From Delphinapterus leucas (taxonomy: Eukaryota; Chordata; Mammalia; Artiodactyla; Monodontidae), in the NCBI RefSeq assembly GCF_002288925.2, contig NW_022098069.1, positions 80,362,608 to 80,426,607 on the forward strand: DNA of 64,000 nucleotides, written 5' to 3'. Every line of letters starts with the position of its first letter. Position 1 is the first letter of the stretch. The notes beneath the pieces are model-generated. The model did not search any database. It saw only the letters and a program-made list of their open reading frames with translations, and was not told where the DNA came from. The translations under genes and the position numbers were made by a program. Below are positions 11,523-24,028 of this stretch, in pieces.

Positions 11523-11806
11523 TCCAGACAACCTGAACCAATGGAAAGACCTCTAAACTTCGTAAAGTTATCATTGTTTCCTAGATTAATATATGTATTT
11601 CACAACATTTATATGAACCTAATAAAATAATCGCTATAACTTGTTCTTATTGTTACTGCTTGGAAGTAGACAAGGTGATTCTATAACTCATATGTTAAAT
11701 AAGCAATGACATTAACCCAGACCCTTTGGAAAAGAAATGATAAGGGACTCCTCATATCACACATTCAATTATTAAAGATCTCTGACAATTAAAACACTGT
11801 GGTTCT

Positions 11807-12584
11807 CCACATACACTGCTGGCGGGAATGTAAGTTGGTACAACCATTATGGAGAACAGTATGGAGGTTCCTTAAAAAACTAAAAAGAGAGCTACCATAT
11901 GATCCAGCAATCCTACTCCTGGGCATATATCTGGTGGAAACCATAAATCAAAAAGATACATGCACCCTAATGCTCATTGCAGCACTATTTACAATAGCCA
12001 GGACATGGAAGTAACCTAAATGTCCATAGACAGATGAATGAATAAAGATGTGGTACATATATACAATGGAATATTACTCAGCCATTAAAAAGAATTAAAT
12101 AATACATTTGCAGCAACATGGATGGACCTAAGATTATCATACTATGTGAACTAAGTCAAACAGAGAAAGACAAATATGATATGATATCACTCATATGTGG
12201 AATCTTAAAAAAATTGTACAAATGAACTTATTTACAAAACAGAGTCACAGATGTAGAAAACAAACTTATGGTTACCATGGGGAAAAGGGGGAGAGGGATA
12301 AATTAGGAGATTGGGATTGACATATACTCATTACTATATATAAAATATATATATAAAATAGATAACTAGTAAGAACCTACTGTATAGCACTGGGAACTCT
12401 ACTCAATACTCTGTAATGATCTATATAGGAAAAGAATCGAAAAAAGAGTGGATATATGTATATGTATAACTGATTCACTTTTCTGTACAGCAGAAACTAA
12501 CACAACATTGTAAATCAATTATAGTTCAATACAAATTAATTTAAAAATAAAAAATAAAGCCAGATGGCACCTTTAAAAAACAAA
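11807..12584 (+). mobile_element. 5'-truncated L1 with 16-bp target-site duplication
   Basis: Starts in the ORF2 C-terminal region ('acactgctggcgggaatg') and runs through the 3'UTR to an A-rich end at about 12558, then a short non-L1 stretch and a second A-rich tail ending at 12584. A perfect 16-bp direct repeat, aaaacactgtggttct, flanks it at 11791-11806 and 12585-12600, which shows insertion by target-primed reverse transcription. ORF2 C-terminal coding is open from 11799 to 12014, then interrupted by a stop. The 3'UTR includes a TA-rich run near 12333-12360. Confidence 0.95.
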
Positions 12585-12594
12585 AAAACACTGT

Positions 12595-12905
12595 GGTTCT
12601 AACAAGTTCTGGGGGTAGAGAAATCCAGGCAGAGGAAACTAATTCAGACGTTCTATGATAGGAATAATCTTGATAGTTTCGGAGAGGATGAAGCCAGGGT
12701 AGCTGGGACATACACAATGAGTGAGGGGGGGCACAGTAGTAGGGATGTGGCCAGAGGAGAAGGCAGGTGCCAGGTCTTCGAGGAACTTGTAGGCAATGGA
12801 AGGATTTTAACACTTTATAAGAAGGATAATCTGTGTAAATACAGAAAAGATACAATTAACTGTAGAAATAGAAGGAACTGGGCCCAGAACAGAAATTTGA
12901 ATTGT
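12595..12905 (+). repeat. Ancient mammal-wide repeat, second copy
   Basis: Phrases 'aaatccaggcagaggaaact', 'agggtagctgggacata', 'gtggccagaggagaaggcag' and 'gaacttgtaggcaatggaag' follow one another as in the unassigned ancient repeat seen at 9090-9964. The L1 at 11807-12584 inserted at its left edge. The 76-codon plus-strand frame here is not a gene. Confidence 0.4.
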
Positions 12906-13881
12906 ATCTGCAATGGAGACAGGCAAAAAAGACAGACAATAGTATAGAAAATGTAGTCTAAGTAAAATAAGGATAATTAGGAGATGCAATTGTCATTTAA
13001 GACAAATACAAAGAAAAATGTATTGGAATAATAAAGGTATCATGAACATTTTAAATACTGCAGTGGGTTTAAGATATATTAGAAAAGAGTCCATTGGATT
13101 TGTAAATTATGATGTGCTTAGAAAGCTTTAATGGAAAAAGGAAACAGATTTCCTAACAGATATGTATAATATCACTGAAGAATTTTGAAAGTTTTGTCTG
13201 ATGTTAGTCCTTGAATGCTGAAAATCAGTAAGGTATGTTTACTTCCATAGATTCCCAAGACCTCTGGAATTTTTTATACTCTGTACTCTTGTAATAGACT
13301 ACATGGATATTTGAATATGACATTATTTTGACTCATCACAAGAAGGTAAAATACTTCAGGTGACTTTTCTTGCAATAGTTACTCATTAACATCCATTAAG
13401 TTTAATTCTTTCTAGATCTACTTTGAACCAAATAAAACAATTTGTACACCTAGAACAGAGCAAAATTACTTAGCGCATATTTGAATCTAGAGCTCTATCA
13501 AGTCTAGGTGGAGATTATGGCCCATAATCTTTTAAAATTGTAAAATAGGGTTTTAAAAAGTAGAAATTTATAATGTTTATACTTAGTAATAACAATTTAT
13601 ACAATTTTATTGTTATTTTTATTTAGACAATTATAACAATGATTTAAATTTCATGAGACCATTCATGAATGAAAAATCTAGGAGAGACAGTCCTTCCTCA
13701 ACTTGTCATACACCTTATACCCACCTTAACATCCTATAGCCCCCACAATACTGTTCTGATTAAATGAAATTTCTACCTCTGGTTCATTTTTATATTTTCT
13801 TTTTTTACTATACAAATGTTGAGGACATTGCACATTACACAGTACACACATATTTAACTAAGAATATGTTTATTTTAAAAG
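12906..13881. other. Unannotated AT-rich sequence
   Basis: I see no gene, RNA or confidently named repeat. The stretch is AT-rich with short T/A runs near 13590-13660. Confidence 0.6.
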
Positions 13882-13890
13882 GTAGTTTTG

Positions 13891-14216
13891 GGGATTTCCC
13901 TGGTGGCACACTGGTTGGAAATCTGCCTGCCAATGCAGGGGACACAGGTTCGTGCCCTGGTCCGGGAAGATCCCACATGCCGCGGAGCAACTAAGCCCAT
14001 GCGCCACAACTACTGAGCCCGCATGCCACAACTACTGAAGCCTGTGTGCCTAGAGCCCGTGCTCTTCAACAAGAGAAGCCACTGCAATGAGAAGCCCGTG
14101 CACCACAGCGAAGAGTAGCCCCTGCTCACTGCAACGAAAGCCCGCACACAGCAACGAAGACCCAAAACAGCCAAATATAAATAAATAAATTTATAAAAAA
14201 TAAAAATAAAAATAAT
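13891..14216 (+). mobile_element. CHR-type SINE, long form, with 9-bp target-site duplication
   Basis: A tRNA-derived SINE on the plus strand. The pol III head begins 'gggatttccctggtggcaca' with a B-box-like 'ggttcgtgcc' at about 13947. It continues through 'gggaagatcccacatgccg', repeated 'gccacaactactga' units, and an ATAAA-rich tail. A 9-bp direct repeat gtagttttg flanks it at 13882-13890 and 14217-14225. The longer body with tandem 'cacaactactga' units marks the older, long form of this cetacean/hippo family, unlike the short forms at 43.0, 48.8 and 50.6 kb. Confidence 0.93.
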
Positions 14217-14225
14217 GTAGTTTTG

Positions 14226-16224
14226 AGAAAAGCTTCTTCTTCCCCACAGAGAATAGATATGTCTCCTTACTTCAGATACTTCGAAATAGGGAAGAGATTA
14301 TTAGTCTCTAAAGGCCTGCTGTTCATTTGAGAGCAATTTAAACCTCAAATATATCATGATAGCCTTTCTCAGGAACATAAATGAGATTCACTTTTCTCTG
14401 GTCTTGATTTTCTATTCCTATTTTATCTCATATTTTCTTTTTAATAGTTAACATTTCCATTAATGAAACAAGAAAAGCATGAGTAAATAAAATTTTATTG
14501 TCAGGATATCTGATGGTGATCAAAATTTAATGAGAAAAAGGATAATTCATTACTTATACTTCTCCAATTTACTGAAGAATTAATTTATTATAAACATTAT
14601 TTCTCAGTTATTTCATTTTGTTGGAGTAATTTAGCCATTTCATCAATTTCAAATGTTGTGCTTTTTCACTAGTGAAATGGTACACTACTTAAGTTTATTA
14701 AAAATTTGTTTTTGTCAAAATTTTAAGTTAATATCAAAATACTGTGGATTGTCAGAGGAGCAATTGTCACCTTGACTTCCACCTTGATAAACTGACTTTA
14801 GAAGTAATGCTGTGGTTTTCTTTACCCAGTTATAAGGAAACACTTATTGATAAATTTTGCTTTTTAGTCAAATAGTAGTTGTCATAAGCCTCAACAATAT
14901 TTTTTACATATAACTCAGTAATTTTCCAAGCTGGCCTGTGACTCACAATTGCATCATTTCTCTCATAAGGGAGACCTCAATTTACTTATAAAATCATGTC
15001 TCCCTTCATATTCTAGTATTTTATGAAATCTAACTTATTTTTCTCCTAAACCAGATTCTTTCATCTTATAGGTCCATCCATCATACCTGGACTTTGCCTT
15101 TTGGCCTGACCCATTTGGATGGATACTTTTTTGAAACTGTCTCTTGATTCTTGGTGGACTTTCAGCCCTAGATGTTGCCTTTTTGATTTCCCTTGGTTCA
15201 ATTGTACAAAATCTGGAAACACCTCCTTCTCGATACTGAACTCACTCAAGACTCTTGGAATCCTAAAAAGGTTTCAATTCTAGTACCTTAATTGTCTTTA
15301 AGGGAAGATCAACAGCAGGTGATTATGTAAGACAATTTCTTAGAACAGGCTGTGAGAGATAAAACAGCATAGTTTATCAAAGGCAATTTTATTATAATCT
15401 AAGCTAAAAATCTAATTTGGTAAAAACAGCTTAAGAATAACAAAAACTGATGCATTATACAGTCTTCATATGTGTGAAAATACCACTTTATTAGTCAGTT
15501 TTGCAAATATTGAAGATATTAGTCTGGGTCTATTATGGGACCTAGACGTCAATACTCTGTGCTGCTCTGTTGTTTATTGTAAAATCACAAGAAATCTAAT
15601 CCCCCCAAGTCCATGATTAAACTAGGAAAGGAGCTGTTTCTATGAACACAACACTGATGCAATTGATATTATTTATGTAATCTTCTCATTTATGTGTTTC
15701 ATTATTTACTTCAAAAGAATTTTTTTTTTTTTTAATGAGTAGACCATTCAAGATTGAGAAGGCAGATACTGTGATTCCAACAATTAACTGTTGCTCTTGG
15801 TCACCATCAGAGCCACCACCTCAGGATACTTCATGATTATTTGATACCCATGTCAAGCAATGCTTCTTCTCCAAGGACTCCTTGGGCACATGCCTGTCTT
15901 CTCAATCTATTCTCCCATTCTGTGTCAGGTTACCCCATGGGAGTAGAAGTGATCTATATCACACCTTAGTTAGCTTATTTTAGCTAGCTGTGGCTCCTCT
16001 ATACTCTCTCTTTTTCTTTCTTTCTCTTTTTCTTTTTTCTTTTTCTGGCTAAATTCAGAGCACTCCAAGGCACTAGGTGATAAAGGAGCTACAGAAATGG
16101 AAGGAACTTGAATCCCAAAATGACTGCAAAAGGGAACTTCTAGCAGGACATAACTTTGAACAATTATGTGTCATTTCTCCAAAATTTTGGAGTAAGTAAA
16201 TTAATCCAGAAACCAAGAGAGGCC
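14226..16224. other. Unannotated sequence with a pyrimidine tract
   Basis: No gene is recognised; open frames are under 65 codons and match nothing I know. A T run of 14 lies at 15720-15733 and a T/C-rich low-complexity tract at 16004-16046. Confidence 0.6.
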
Positions 16225-16720
16225 TTACCTTAAAAAAACAAAACTCAACTGAGTAAATTTAAAGATCTAATTGGCTTTATTCAATGATTCATGAATCAGG
16301 CAGTATTCCATCTAGCAAACAGAAAGGAGCTCCAAGGAGTCAAACAAAATGAAAGACACTTTTAGGCAAAAGGAGGCAGATCAAGGAAGTTATTCTAGCA
16401 AAGAATGGATGGTTTCAGACTAGGTCACCTTCCTTTGGGGGACGGTGGGGGTCTATCAAGCAGATTTCCTTGCTAGTCTTGGCCAGGAAATTCCAGACTG
16501 ACTGGGCAAGATTACGTTCTTGAGAGAGGCTAAATGTAATTAGTTTAAGTATTAAGGCTTGGTTTCATGACATGGGCCTTAGGACAAGTGACTCTATTTG
16601 GGGCCTGTTGTCGCTTTTAAAAAATCTTCTATGTAGTACTCTACTTTCTTGGCCACGTAGGAGATGACATGAGGAATATAGCAAAGGTAACAGAAAGATT
16701 ATTGGCAAATATGTATCTGC
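16225..16720 (-). mobile_element. LTR-like fragment, family not assigned
   Basis: On the minus strand a 'gaataaagccaattag' polyadenylation-like block (plus-strand 16269-16285) is followed by a short terminal segment, and U3-like sequence extends to the right. This arrangement is typical of a solitary retroviral LTR. The 'gattcatgaatcaggcag' phrase is familiar from old mammalian LTRs, but I cannot name the family. The TG/CA ends and a flanking duplication are not clear. Confidence 0.45.
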
Positions 16721-16920
16721 TGTTTATGTGGAAAGAAATTTGTTTTCTTTCATCAATAAAATGTGCCCACAACTCCAAGGAGAGTAATATTTACTCAAAA
16801 ATAATGTGATATCAAAGTGGAAGATCCTTGAAGAGATTTTTGAAAACTTAGGGTACCTAAAATAACTTTTGCTAATGATTCCAAAGACATAATTTACATT
16901 TTCACCATAGAGAGTGTCAT

Positions 16921-17175
16921 GGGCATATATACACTAACAAATGTAAAATAGATAGCCAGTGGGAAGCAGCTGCATAACACAGGGAGATCAGCTCGATGCT
17001 TTGTGTCCACCTAGAGGGGTGGGATAGGGAGGGTGGGATAGGGAGGGTGAGAGGGAGATGCAAGAGGGAGGAGATATGGGGATATATGTATATGTATAGC
17101 TGATTCACTTTGTTATAAAGCAGAAACTAACACACCATTGTAAAGCAATTATACTCCAATAAAGATGTTAAAAAA
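16921..17175 (+). mobile_element. L1 3'UTR tail fragment
   Basis: Only the last ~250 bases of an L1 on the plus strand. It contains 'gcatataacacagggag'-like UTR text, a G-rich tract (17016-17056), 'atatgtatagctgattcact', 'cagaaactaacacaccattg' and a final 'ccaataaagatgtt' before a short A run. It is a severely 5'-truncated copy; no target-site duplication was found. The neighbouring 16721-16920 holds nothing recognisable. Confidence 0.92.
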
Positions 17176-17939
17176 ATATTGGTTATGAATATGCAGTTTG
17201 GTTTTCATGTTTTTTATTTCATAACTTTTGTTTTTATGGTTGTTCTAAGGAATGGTTACATAGTTTTGGGGCTGGCCTGTGTTAATTTCTTCTATTGGCA
17301 CAGAAGAATGAACATTCACAAAATTGGAAAATTTGGATTCCCATTGTCAAAGTGTTAAAAAAAAAAGTTGAAGCATCTCTATGTCAGATATTACTCATTT
17401 AATTTTAGCACTGCCTTTATCATTTAATTTGAGTTTTGAGCATAATTTTCAGCAATAGATTTTTTTTCTTCTTTATTTTTTAAAATTATGTTTTGTTTGC
17501 TTTGTATTTTTGGTCTTTAATTTTAGACATATGTAAGTTCCTTTATTGTATTAAATTAAAATGTTTTTTAGTCTGATGATAATGAAAATTTTAGGGCAGG
17601 TCTGCTTCTTGTGAGAGGCTGGTGGAAATTATATTGTGACGACTGTATATAGTTATTTTTACTTTCTGTAAAGAGTCATTTCATGATGAAAACCTACAAA
17701 TATAGAGATTTACATTCTTTTTTTAATGTTGGTGTTTTGGTTTAAAAAAAAATCCAGGGTGAACATATTTACAGAAGTTTTATGCAAATTATGAGCCTAT
17801 TTAATCTTAGAATAACTGAAACAAACAAAATGTATTCATTCTTGGCAGGGAGGTATTTAAAGCACTTTAAGCAAAGTTATACATTTAAAAGAGCCAAATT
17901 ACTAAAAAATGCTCCACTGTGGGCATTTTTGTCCTTCCT
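17176..17939. other. Unannotated AT-rich sequence
   Basis: T-rich stretches (for example 17455-17500) without a recognisable gene or repeat family. Confidence 0.55.
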
Positions 17940-18345
17940 TCTTAGCAGAAACTAGATGCTGTTTCTGATGTCAATGTGCTCATTTAAGAAATTGTATTTC
18001 CCTGATTGTACGGCAGTTAGGAGTGGTCATCTGAACAAGTTTGGGCCGAGCAGATATAAACAGAATTTACCCATAAAGCTCTATAAACAAAGAAACTTGG
18101 ATCTTCTTTACCTTATGTCTTCTTACCTAAAATTCGGATTTGATACCATAAGTGAAACAACCAACCAGTTACCATGAAGTGTTGAGCATGAGGTCAAAGC
18201 CATATGCTTCAATGGCTAAGTGGAAAGATAGGGACAGTCTGCATTCTCAATGATAATTTGGTGCTGCTATTCCAGACCCAGTCTGAATATCTCTAGCCTT
18301 CTTATAATGTGTAAATAATAAAATTAGTTATTGGTTTACAACTAT
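17940..18345 (+). repeat. Old interspersed repeat, family not assigned
   Basis: Ordered phrases ('gaagtgttgagcatgaggtc', 'aagccatatgcttcaatggc', 'tggtgctgctattccaga', 'tgtaaataataaaattag') resemble the 3' half of an old mammalian interspersed repeat with a late AATAAA-like signal. I cannot name the family. The 73-codon frame at 17956-18177 is not recognised and is likely chance. Confidence 0.35.
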
Positions 18346-18763
18346 CATTTCTATTTACTCACAGCCAAATTTAGCCTTATGAAATAGAACCAGCTGCCAT
18401 AGCAACAACAAAATAAATTCTTTGCTTCTAATACTAGAAAGACTGGGTAGATGAAAACAGGAAAAAAAAGTGAAGGAGAAAAAAGGCTCAGACTGAAGGA
18501 AAATGGGACAGATGTTACCTGATATGATACAAGGAAATTGAGATGATGGAAGAAAATAAAAAATCTTCACTTTGATATAGAAGTATAATATTTTTTTCTT
18601 TTTAACAACAGTGTGAGCCACTTTACATGAGCTTCCCAAATGCCTACAAAAAAAATACAAAGGGAGGAAGAAAACTAATGCATAATCAAAAATAAAAATA
18701 TAAAGAAGAACTACAATTCTGCAGCCTGTGGAAGGAAAACCACATTCACCAAAAGATAGACAG

Positions 18764-19715
18764 AATGAAAAAAGCAGAGGACTTTGTACCAGATGAAGGA
18801 ACAAGATAAAACCCGACAAAAACAAGTAAATGAAGTGGAGATAGGCAACCTTCCAGAAAAAGAATTCAGAATAATGATAGTGAAGATGATCCAGGACCTC
18901 GGAAAAAGAATGGAGGCAAAGATCAAAAAGATGCAAGAAATGCTTAACAAAGACCTAGAAGAATTAAAGAACAGACAGAGATGAACAATACAAAAACTGA
19001 AATGAAAACTACACTACAAGGAATCAATAGCAGAATAACTGAAGCAGAAGAACGGATAAGTGACCTGGAAGACAAAATGGTGAATTCACTGCCACAGAAC
19101 AGAATAAAGAAAAAATAATGAAAGGAAATGAAAACAGCCTAAGAGACGTCTGGGACAACATTAAATGCAACAACATTTGCATTATAGGGGTCCCAGAAGG
19201 AGAAGAGAGACAGAAAGGACCAGAGAAAATATTTGAAGAGATTATAGTTTAAAACTTCCTTAACAAGGGAAAGGAAATAGTCACCCAAGTCCAGGAAGTG
19301 CAGAGAGTCCCATACAGGATAAACCCAAGGAGAAGTATGTCAAGACACATAGTAATCAAATTGACAAAAATTAAAGACAAAGAAAAATTACTGAAAGCAA
19401 CAAGGGAAAAATGACAAATAACATATGAGGGAACTCCCATGAGGTTAACAGCTGATTTCTCAGCAGATACTCTACAAGCCAGAAGGGAGTGGCAGGACAT
19501 ATTTAAAGTGATGAAAGGGAAGAATCTACAACAAGATTACTTGACCTGGCAAGGATATCATTCAGATTTGACAGAGAAATCAAAAGCTTTACAGACAAAC
19601 AAAAGCTAAGAGAATTCAGCACTAACAAACCAGCTCTACAACAAATGCTAAAGGAACTTCTGAAAGTGGGAAACACAAGAGAGAAAAAGGACCTACAGAA
19701 ACAAACCGATAACAA
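18764..19715 (+). pseudogene. L1 no. 2 ORF1, broken
   Basis: L1 RNA-binding chaperone gene. The ATG at 18764 is followed by an extra A in the first codons, so the frame hits a stop at about 18806. The true ORF1 frame is readable from 18784 (MYQMKEQDKTR...) through the coiled-coil part (EFRIMIVKMIQDLGKRMEAK) to a stop at 18984. Farther on the RNA-recognition region (19190-19500) and the C-terminal region (19500-19700) are recognisable in shifted frames with in-frame stops such as 'gtttaa' near 19249. It ends just before the ORF2 start. Confidence 0.9.
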
Positions 19716-19723
19716 TTAAGAAA

Positions 19724-22700
19724 ATGGTAATAGGAACATATATATCAATAATTACCTTAAACGTGAATTGATTAAAGGCTCCAACCAAAAGACACAGGCT
19801 CACTGAATGGATCCAAAAACAAGACCCATATATATGCGGTCTACAAGAGACCAACTTCAGACCTAGGGACACATACAGACTGAAAGCAAGGGGATGGAAA
19901 AAGATACTCCATGAAAATGGAAACCAAAAGAAAGCTTGAGTAGCAATACTCATATCAGATAAAATAGACTTAAAAATAAAGAATGTTACAAGAGACAAGG
20001 AAGGACACTACATAATGATCAAAGGATCAATCCTAGAAGAAGATATAATAATTATAAATATATATGCACCCAACATAGGAGCACCTCAGTACATAAGGCA
20101 ACTCCTAACAGCTATAAAAGAGGAAACCAACAGTAACACAATAATAGTGGGAGACTTTAACACCTCACTTACACCAATGGACAGATCATCCAAACAGAAA
20201 ATTAATAAGGAAATACAAGCTTTAAATGACACAATAGACCAGAGAGATTTAATTGATATTTATAGGATATTCCACCCCAAAACAGCGGGTTGCACTTTCT
20301 TCTCAAGTGCACATGGAACATTCTCCAGGATAGATCACATCTTGGGTCACAAATAAAGCCTCAGTGAATTTAAGGAAATTGAAATCATATCAAGCGTCTT
20401 TCCTGACCACAACACTATGAGAATTACAGGGGAAAAAAAGTAAAGAGCAAAAACATATGGAGGGAAAACGATATACGTTACTAAATAACCAACAGATCAC
20501 TGAAGAAATCAAAAGGAAATCAAAAAATACATACAGAAAAATTACAATGAAAACACAATGATCCAAAACCTATGGGATGCAGCAAAAGCAGTTCTAAGAG
20601 GGAAGTTTAGAGCTATACAAGCCTACGTCAAGAAACAAGAAAAAACTCAAGTAAACAACATAACCTTACACTTGAAGGAACTAGAGAAAGAAGAACAAAC
20701 AAAAGCCAAAGTTAGGAAAAGGAAAGAAATCATAAAGATCAGAGCAGAAATAAATGAAATAGAAACAAAGAAAACAACAGCAAAGATCAATAAAACTAAA
20801 ATCTGGTTCTTTGAGAAGATAAACAAAATTGATAAACCACTAGCCAGACTCATCAAGAAAAAGAGGGAGAGGACTCAACTCAATAAAATTAGAAATGAAA
20901 AAGGAGAAGTTACAAGACACCACAGAAATACAAAACATCCTAAGAGACTACTACAAGCAACTCTATGCCAATAAAATGGACAACCTGGAAGAAATGGACA
21001 AACTCTCTGAAAGGTATAACCTTCCAAGACTGGACCAGGAAGAAATAGAAAATATGAACAGACCAATCATAAGTAATGAAATTGAAACTGTGATTAAAAA
21101 TCTTCCAACAAACAAAAGTCCAGGACCAGATGGCTTCACAGGTGAATTCTATCAAACATTTAGAGAAGAGTAACACCCATCCTTCTCAAACTCTTCCAAA
21201 AAATTGCAGAGGAAGGAACACTCCCAAACTCATTCTATGAGGCCACCATCACCCTGATACAAAAACCAAAGATACTACAAAAAAAAATTACAGATCAATA
21301 TCACTGATGAATAAAGATGCAAAAATCCTCAACATAATACTAGCAAACAGAATCCAACAACACATTAAAAGGATCATACACCATGATCAAGTGGGATTTA
21401 TCCCACAGATGCAAGGATTCTTCAATATATGCAAATCAATCAATGTGATACACCATATTAACAAACTGAAGAATAAAAACCATACGATCATCTCAATAGA
21501 GGCAGAAAAAGCTTTTGACAAAATTCAACACCCAATTATGATAAAAATTCTCCAGAAAGTGGATATAGAGGCAACCTACCTCAAAACAATAAAGGCCATA
21601 TACAAAAAACCCACAGCAAACGTCATTCTCAATGGTGAAAAACTGAAATCATTTCCACTAACATCGGGAACAAGACAAGGTTGCTCACTCTCACCACTAT
21701 TATTCAACATAGTTTGGAAGTCCTAGCCACAATAATCAGAGAAGAAAAAGAAATAAAAGGAATGCAAACTGGAAACGAAGAAGTAAAACTGTCACTGTTT
21801 GCAGATGACATGATACTATACATAGAGAATCCTAAAGATGCCACCAGAAAACTAATAGAGCTAATCAGTGAATTTGGTAAAGTTGCAGGACACAAAATTA
21901 ATGCACAGAAATCTCTTGCATTCCTATACACTAATGATGAAAAATCTGAAAGAGAAATTAAGGAAACACTCCCATTTACCACTGCAACAAAAAGAATAAA
22001 ATACCTAGGAATAAACCTACCTAGGGAGACAAAAGACCTGTATGCAGAAAACTATAAGACACTGATGAAATAAATTAAAGATGATACACACAGATGGAGA
22101 GATATACCATGTTCTTGGATTGGAAGAATCAATACTGTGAAAAAGACTATACCACCCAAAGCAATCTACACATTCAATGCAATCCCTATCAAATTACCAA
22201 TAGCATTTTTTACAGAATTAGAACAAAATATCTTAAAATTTATTTGGATAAACAAAAGACCCTGAATAGCCAAAGAAGTTTTGAGGGAAAAAAACGGAGC
22301 TGGAGGAATCAGACTCCCTGACTTCAGGCTCCACTACAAAGCTACAGTAATCAAGACAGTATGGTACTGGCACTAAAAAAGAAATATAAATCAACGGAAG
22401 AGGATAGAAAGCCCAGAGATAAACCCACACACCTATGGTCAACTAATCTATGACAAAGGAGGCAAGGATATACAATGGAGAAAAGACAGCCTCTTCAGTA
22501 AGTGGTGCTGGGAAAACTGGACAGTTACATGTAAAAGAATGAAATTAGAACACTCCCTAACACCATACACAAAAGTAAACTCAAAATGGATTAGAAGCCT
22601 AAATGTAAAACTGGACACTATAAAACTGTTAGAGAAAAACATAGGAAGAACACCATTTGACATAAATCACAGCAAGACCTTTTTTGATCCACCTCCTAGA

Positions 22701-23574
22701 GTAATGGAAATAAAAACAAAAATAAACAAATGGGACCTAATGAAAGTTAAAACCTTTTGCAGAGCAAAGGAAACTACAAACAAGACGAAAAGACAACCCT
22801 CAGAATGGGAGGAAATATTTGCAAACCAATCAATGGACAAAGGATTAATCTCCAAAATATGTAAACAGTTCATGCAGCTCAATATTAAAAAAAAACCAGC
22901 CCAACCCAAAAATGGGCAGAAGACCTAAATAGACATTTTTCCAAAGAAGAGATACAGATGGCTGAGAAGCACATGAAAAGCTGCTCAACATCACTAATTA
23001 GTAGAGAAATGCAAATCAAAACCACAATGAGGTATCACCTCACATCAGTTACAATGGACATCATCAGAAAATCTACAAACAACAAATGCTGGAGAGGGTG
23101 TGGAGAAAAGGGAACCCTCTTGCACTGTTGGTGGCATGTACAGTGATACAGCTACTATTGAGAACAGTATGGATGTTTCTTAAAAAACTAAAAATAGAAC
23201 TACCATATGACCCATTAATCCCACTACTGAGCATATACCCTGAGAAAACCATAATTCAAAAAGACACATGGACCGCAATGTTCATTGCAGCACTCTTTAC
23301 AATAGCCAGGTCACAGAAGCAACCTAAGTGCCCATCGACAGACAAATGGATAAAGAAGATGTGGTACATGTATACAATGGAATATTACTCAGCCATAAAA
23401 AGGAACGAAATTGAGTCATTTGTAGAGACGTGGATGGATCTAGAGACTGTCATACAGAGTGAAGTAAGTCAGAAAGAGAAAAACAAATATCGTATATTAA
23501 TGTACATATGTGGAACCGAGAAAAATGGTACAGATGAACCAGTTTGCAAGGCAGAAATAGAGACAAAGATGTAG
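19724..23574 (+). pseudogene. L1 no. 2 ORF2 (endonuclease-reverse transcriptase), broken
   Basis: Start ATG at 19724; codon 16 is TGA (19769-19771). The endonuclease is recognisable to 20356 with NIYAPN, VGDFNT, SRIDHILGH motifs and ends in a stop just after GHK. The linker is open at 20558-20974. Reverse transcriptase follows in pieces: [15 protein letters not shown] (21117-21165), [15 protein letters not shown] (21379-21423), [26 protein letters not shown] (21662-21703), and an intact FADDMILY at 21798-21821. A one-base loss near 21715 shifts the frame between the last two. The C-terminal domain is open at 22539-22928 and 23086-23574, with a terminal stop at the expected place. Confidence 0.94.
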
Positions 23575-23816
23575 GGAACAAACATATGGACACCAAGTGT
23601 GGAAAGTGGTTGTGGGGTGGGTAGTGTGATGAATAGGGAGATTGGGATTGACATATATACACTAATATGTATAAAATGGATAACTAATAACAATGTGCTG
23701 TATAAAAAAATAAATAAAATATAATTCAAAAAAAAATACACATATAAATTAAAATTAAATTTTGTATGTATTACACAAAAAAGGCAAAAATAAAGTTTCA
23801 TATTTACCTTTTTTTT

Positions 23817-24028
23817 TCTTTTCTTTTTTTTTTTTTTGCGGTACGCAGGCCTCTCACTGCTGTGGCCTCTACCATTGCGGAGCACAGGCTCCGGATGCGC
23901 AGGCTCAGCGGCCATGGCTCACAGGCCCAGCCGCTCCACGGCATGTGGGATCTTCCCGGACCAGGGCACAAACCCGCGTCCCCTGCATCGGCAGGTGGAC
24001 TCTCAACCACTGCGCCACCAGGGAAGCC
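23817..24028 (-). mobile_element. CHR-type SINE, short form
   Basis: Minus-strand SINE: T-rich tail at left (23810-23837), then 'gcggtacgcaggcctctcac', 'ggcatgtgggatcttcccgg' and the head at right ending 'ccaccagggaagcc'. A direct repeat with one difference flanks it: catatttacctttttt (23799-23814) and catatttatctttttt (24029-24044). It inserted at the tail of L1 no. 3. Open frames in three frames across it are typical of this SINE and are not genes. Confidence 0.93.

Larger units (their letters stand above)
18712..23736 (+). mobile_element. LINE-1 no. 2, near full coding length, 5'UTR mostly missing
   Basis: A plus-strand L1 of about 5 kb: the last ~50 bases of 5'UTR, ORF1 (from 18764), ORF2 (19724-23574), a 3'UTR with a G-rich run near 23595-23625, and an A-rich tail to 23736. 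Both frames are broken by indels and stops, but the reverse-transcriptase FADD box is intact. No clear target-site duplication was found. Its tail faces the tail of L1 no. 3, making a convergent pair. 18346-18711 upstream is A-rich and without recognisable content. Confidence 0.96.

Noticed and set aside
18355..18936. 193-codon minus-strand open frame
   Set aside because: Its right half is antisense to L1 no. 2 ORF1, and the product is F/L-rich like other L1 shadows. No conserved domain is visible.
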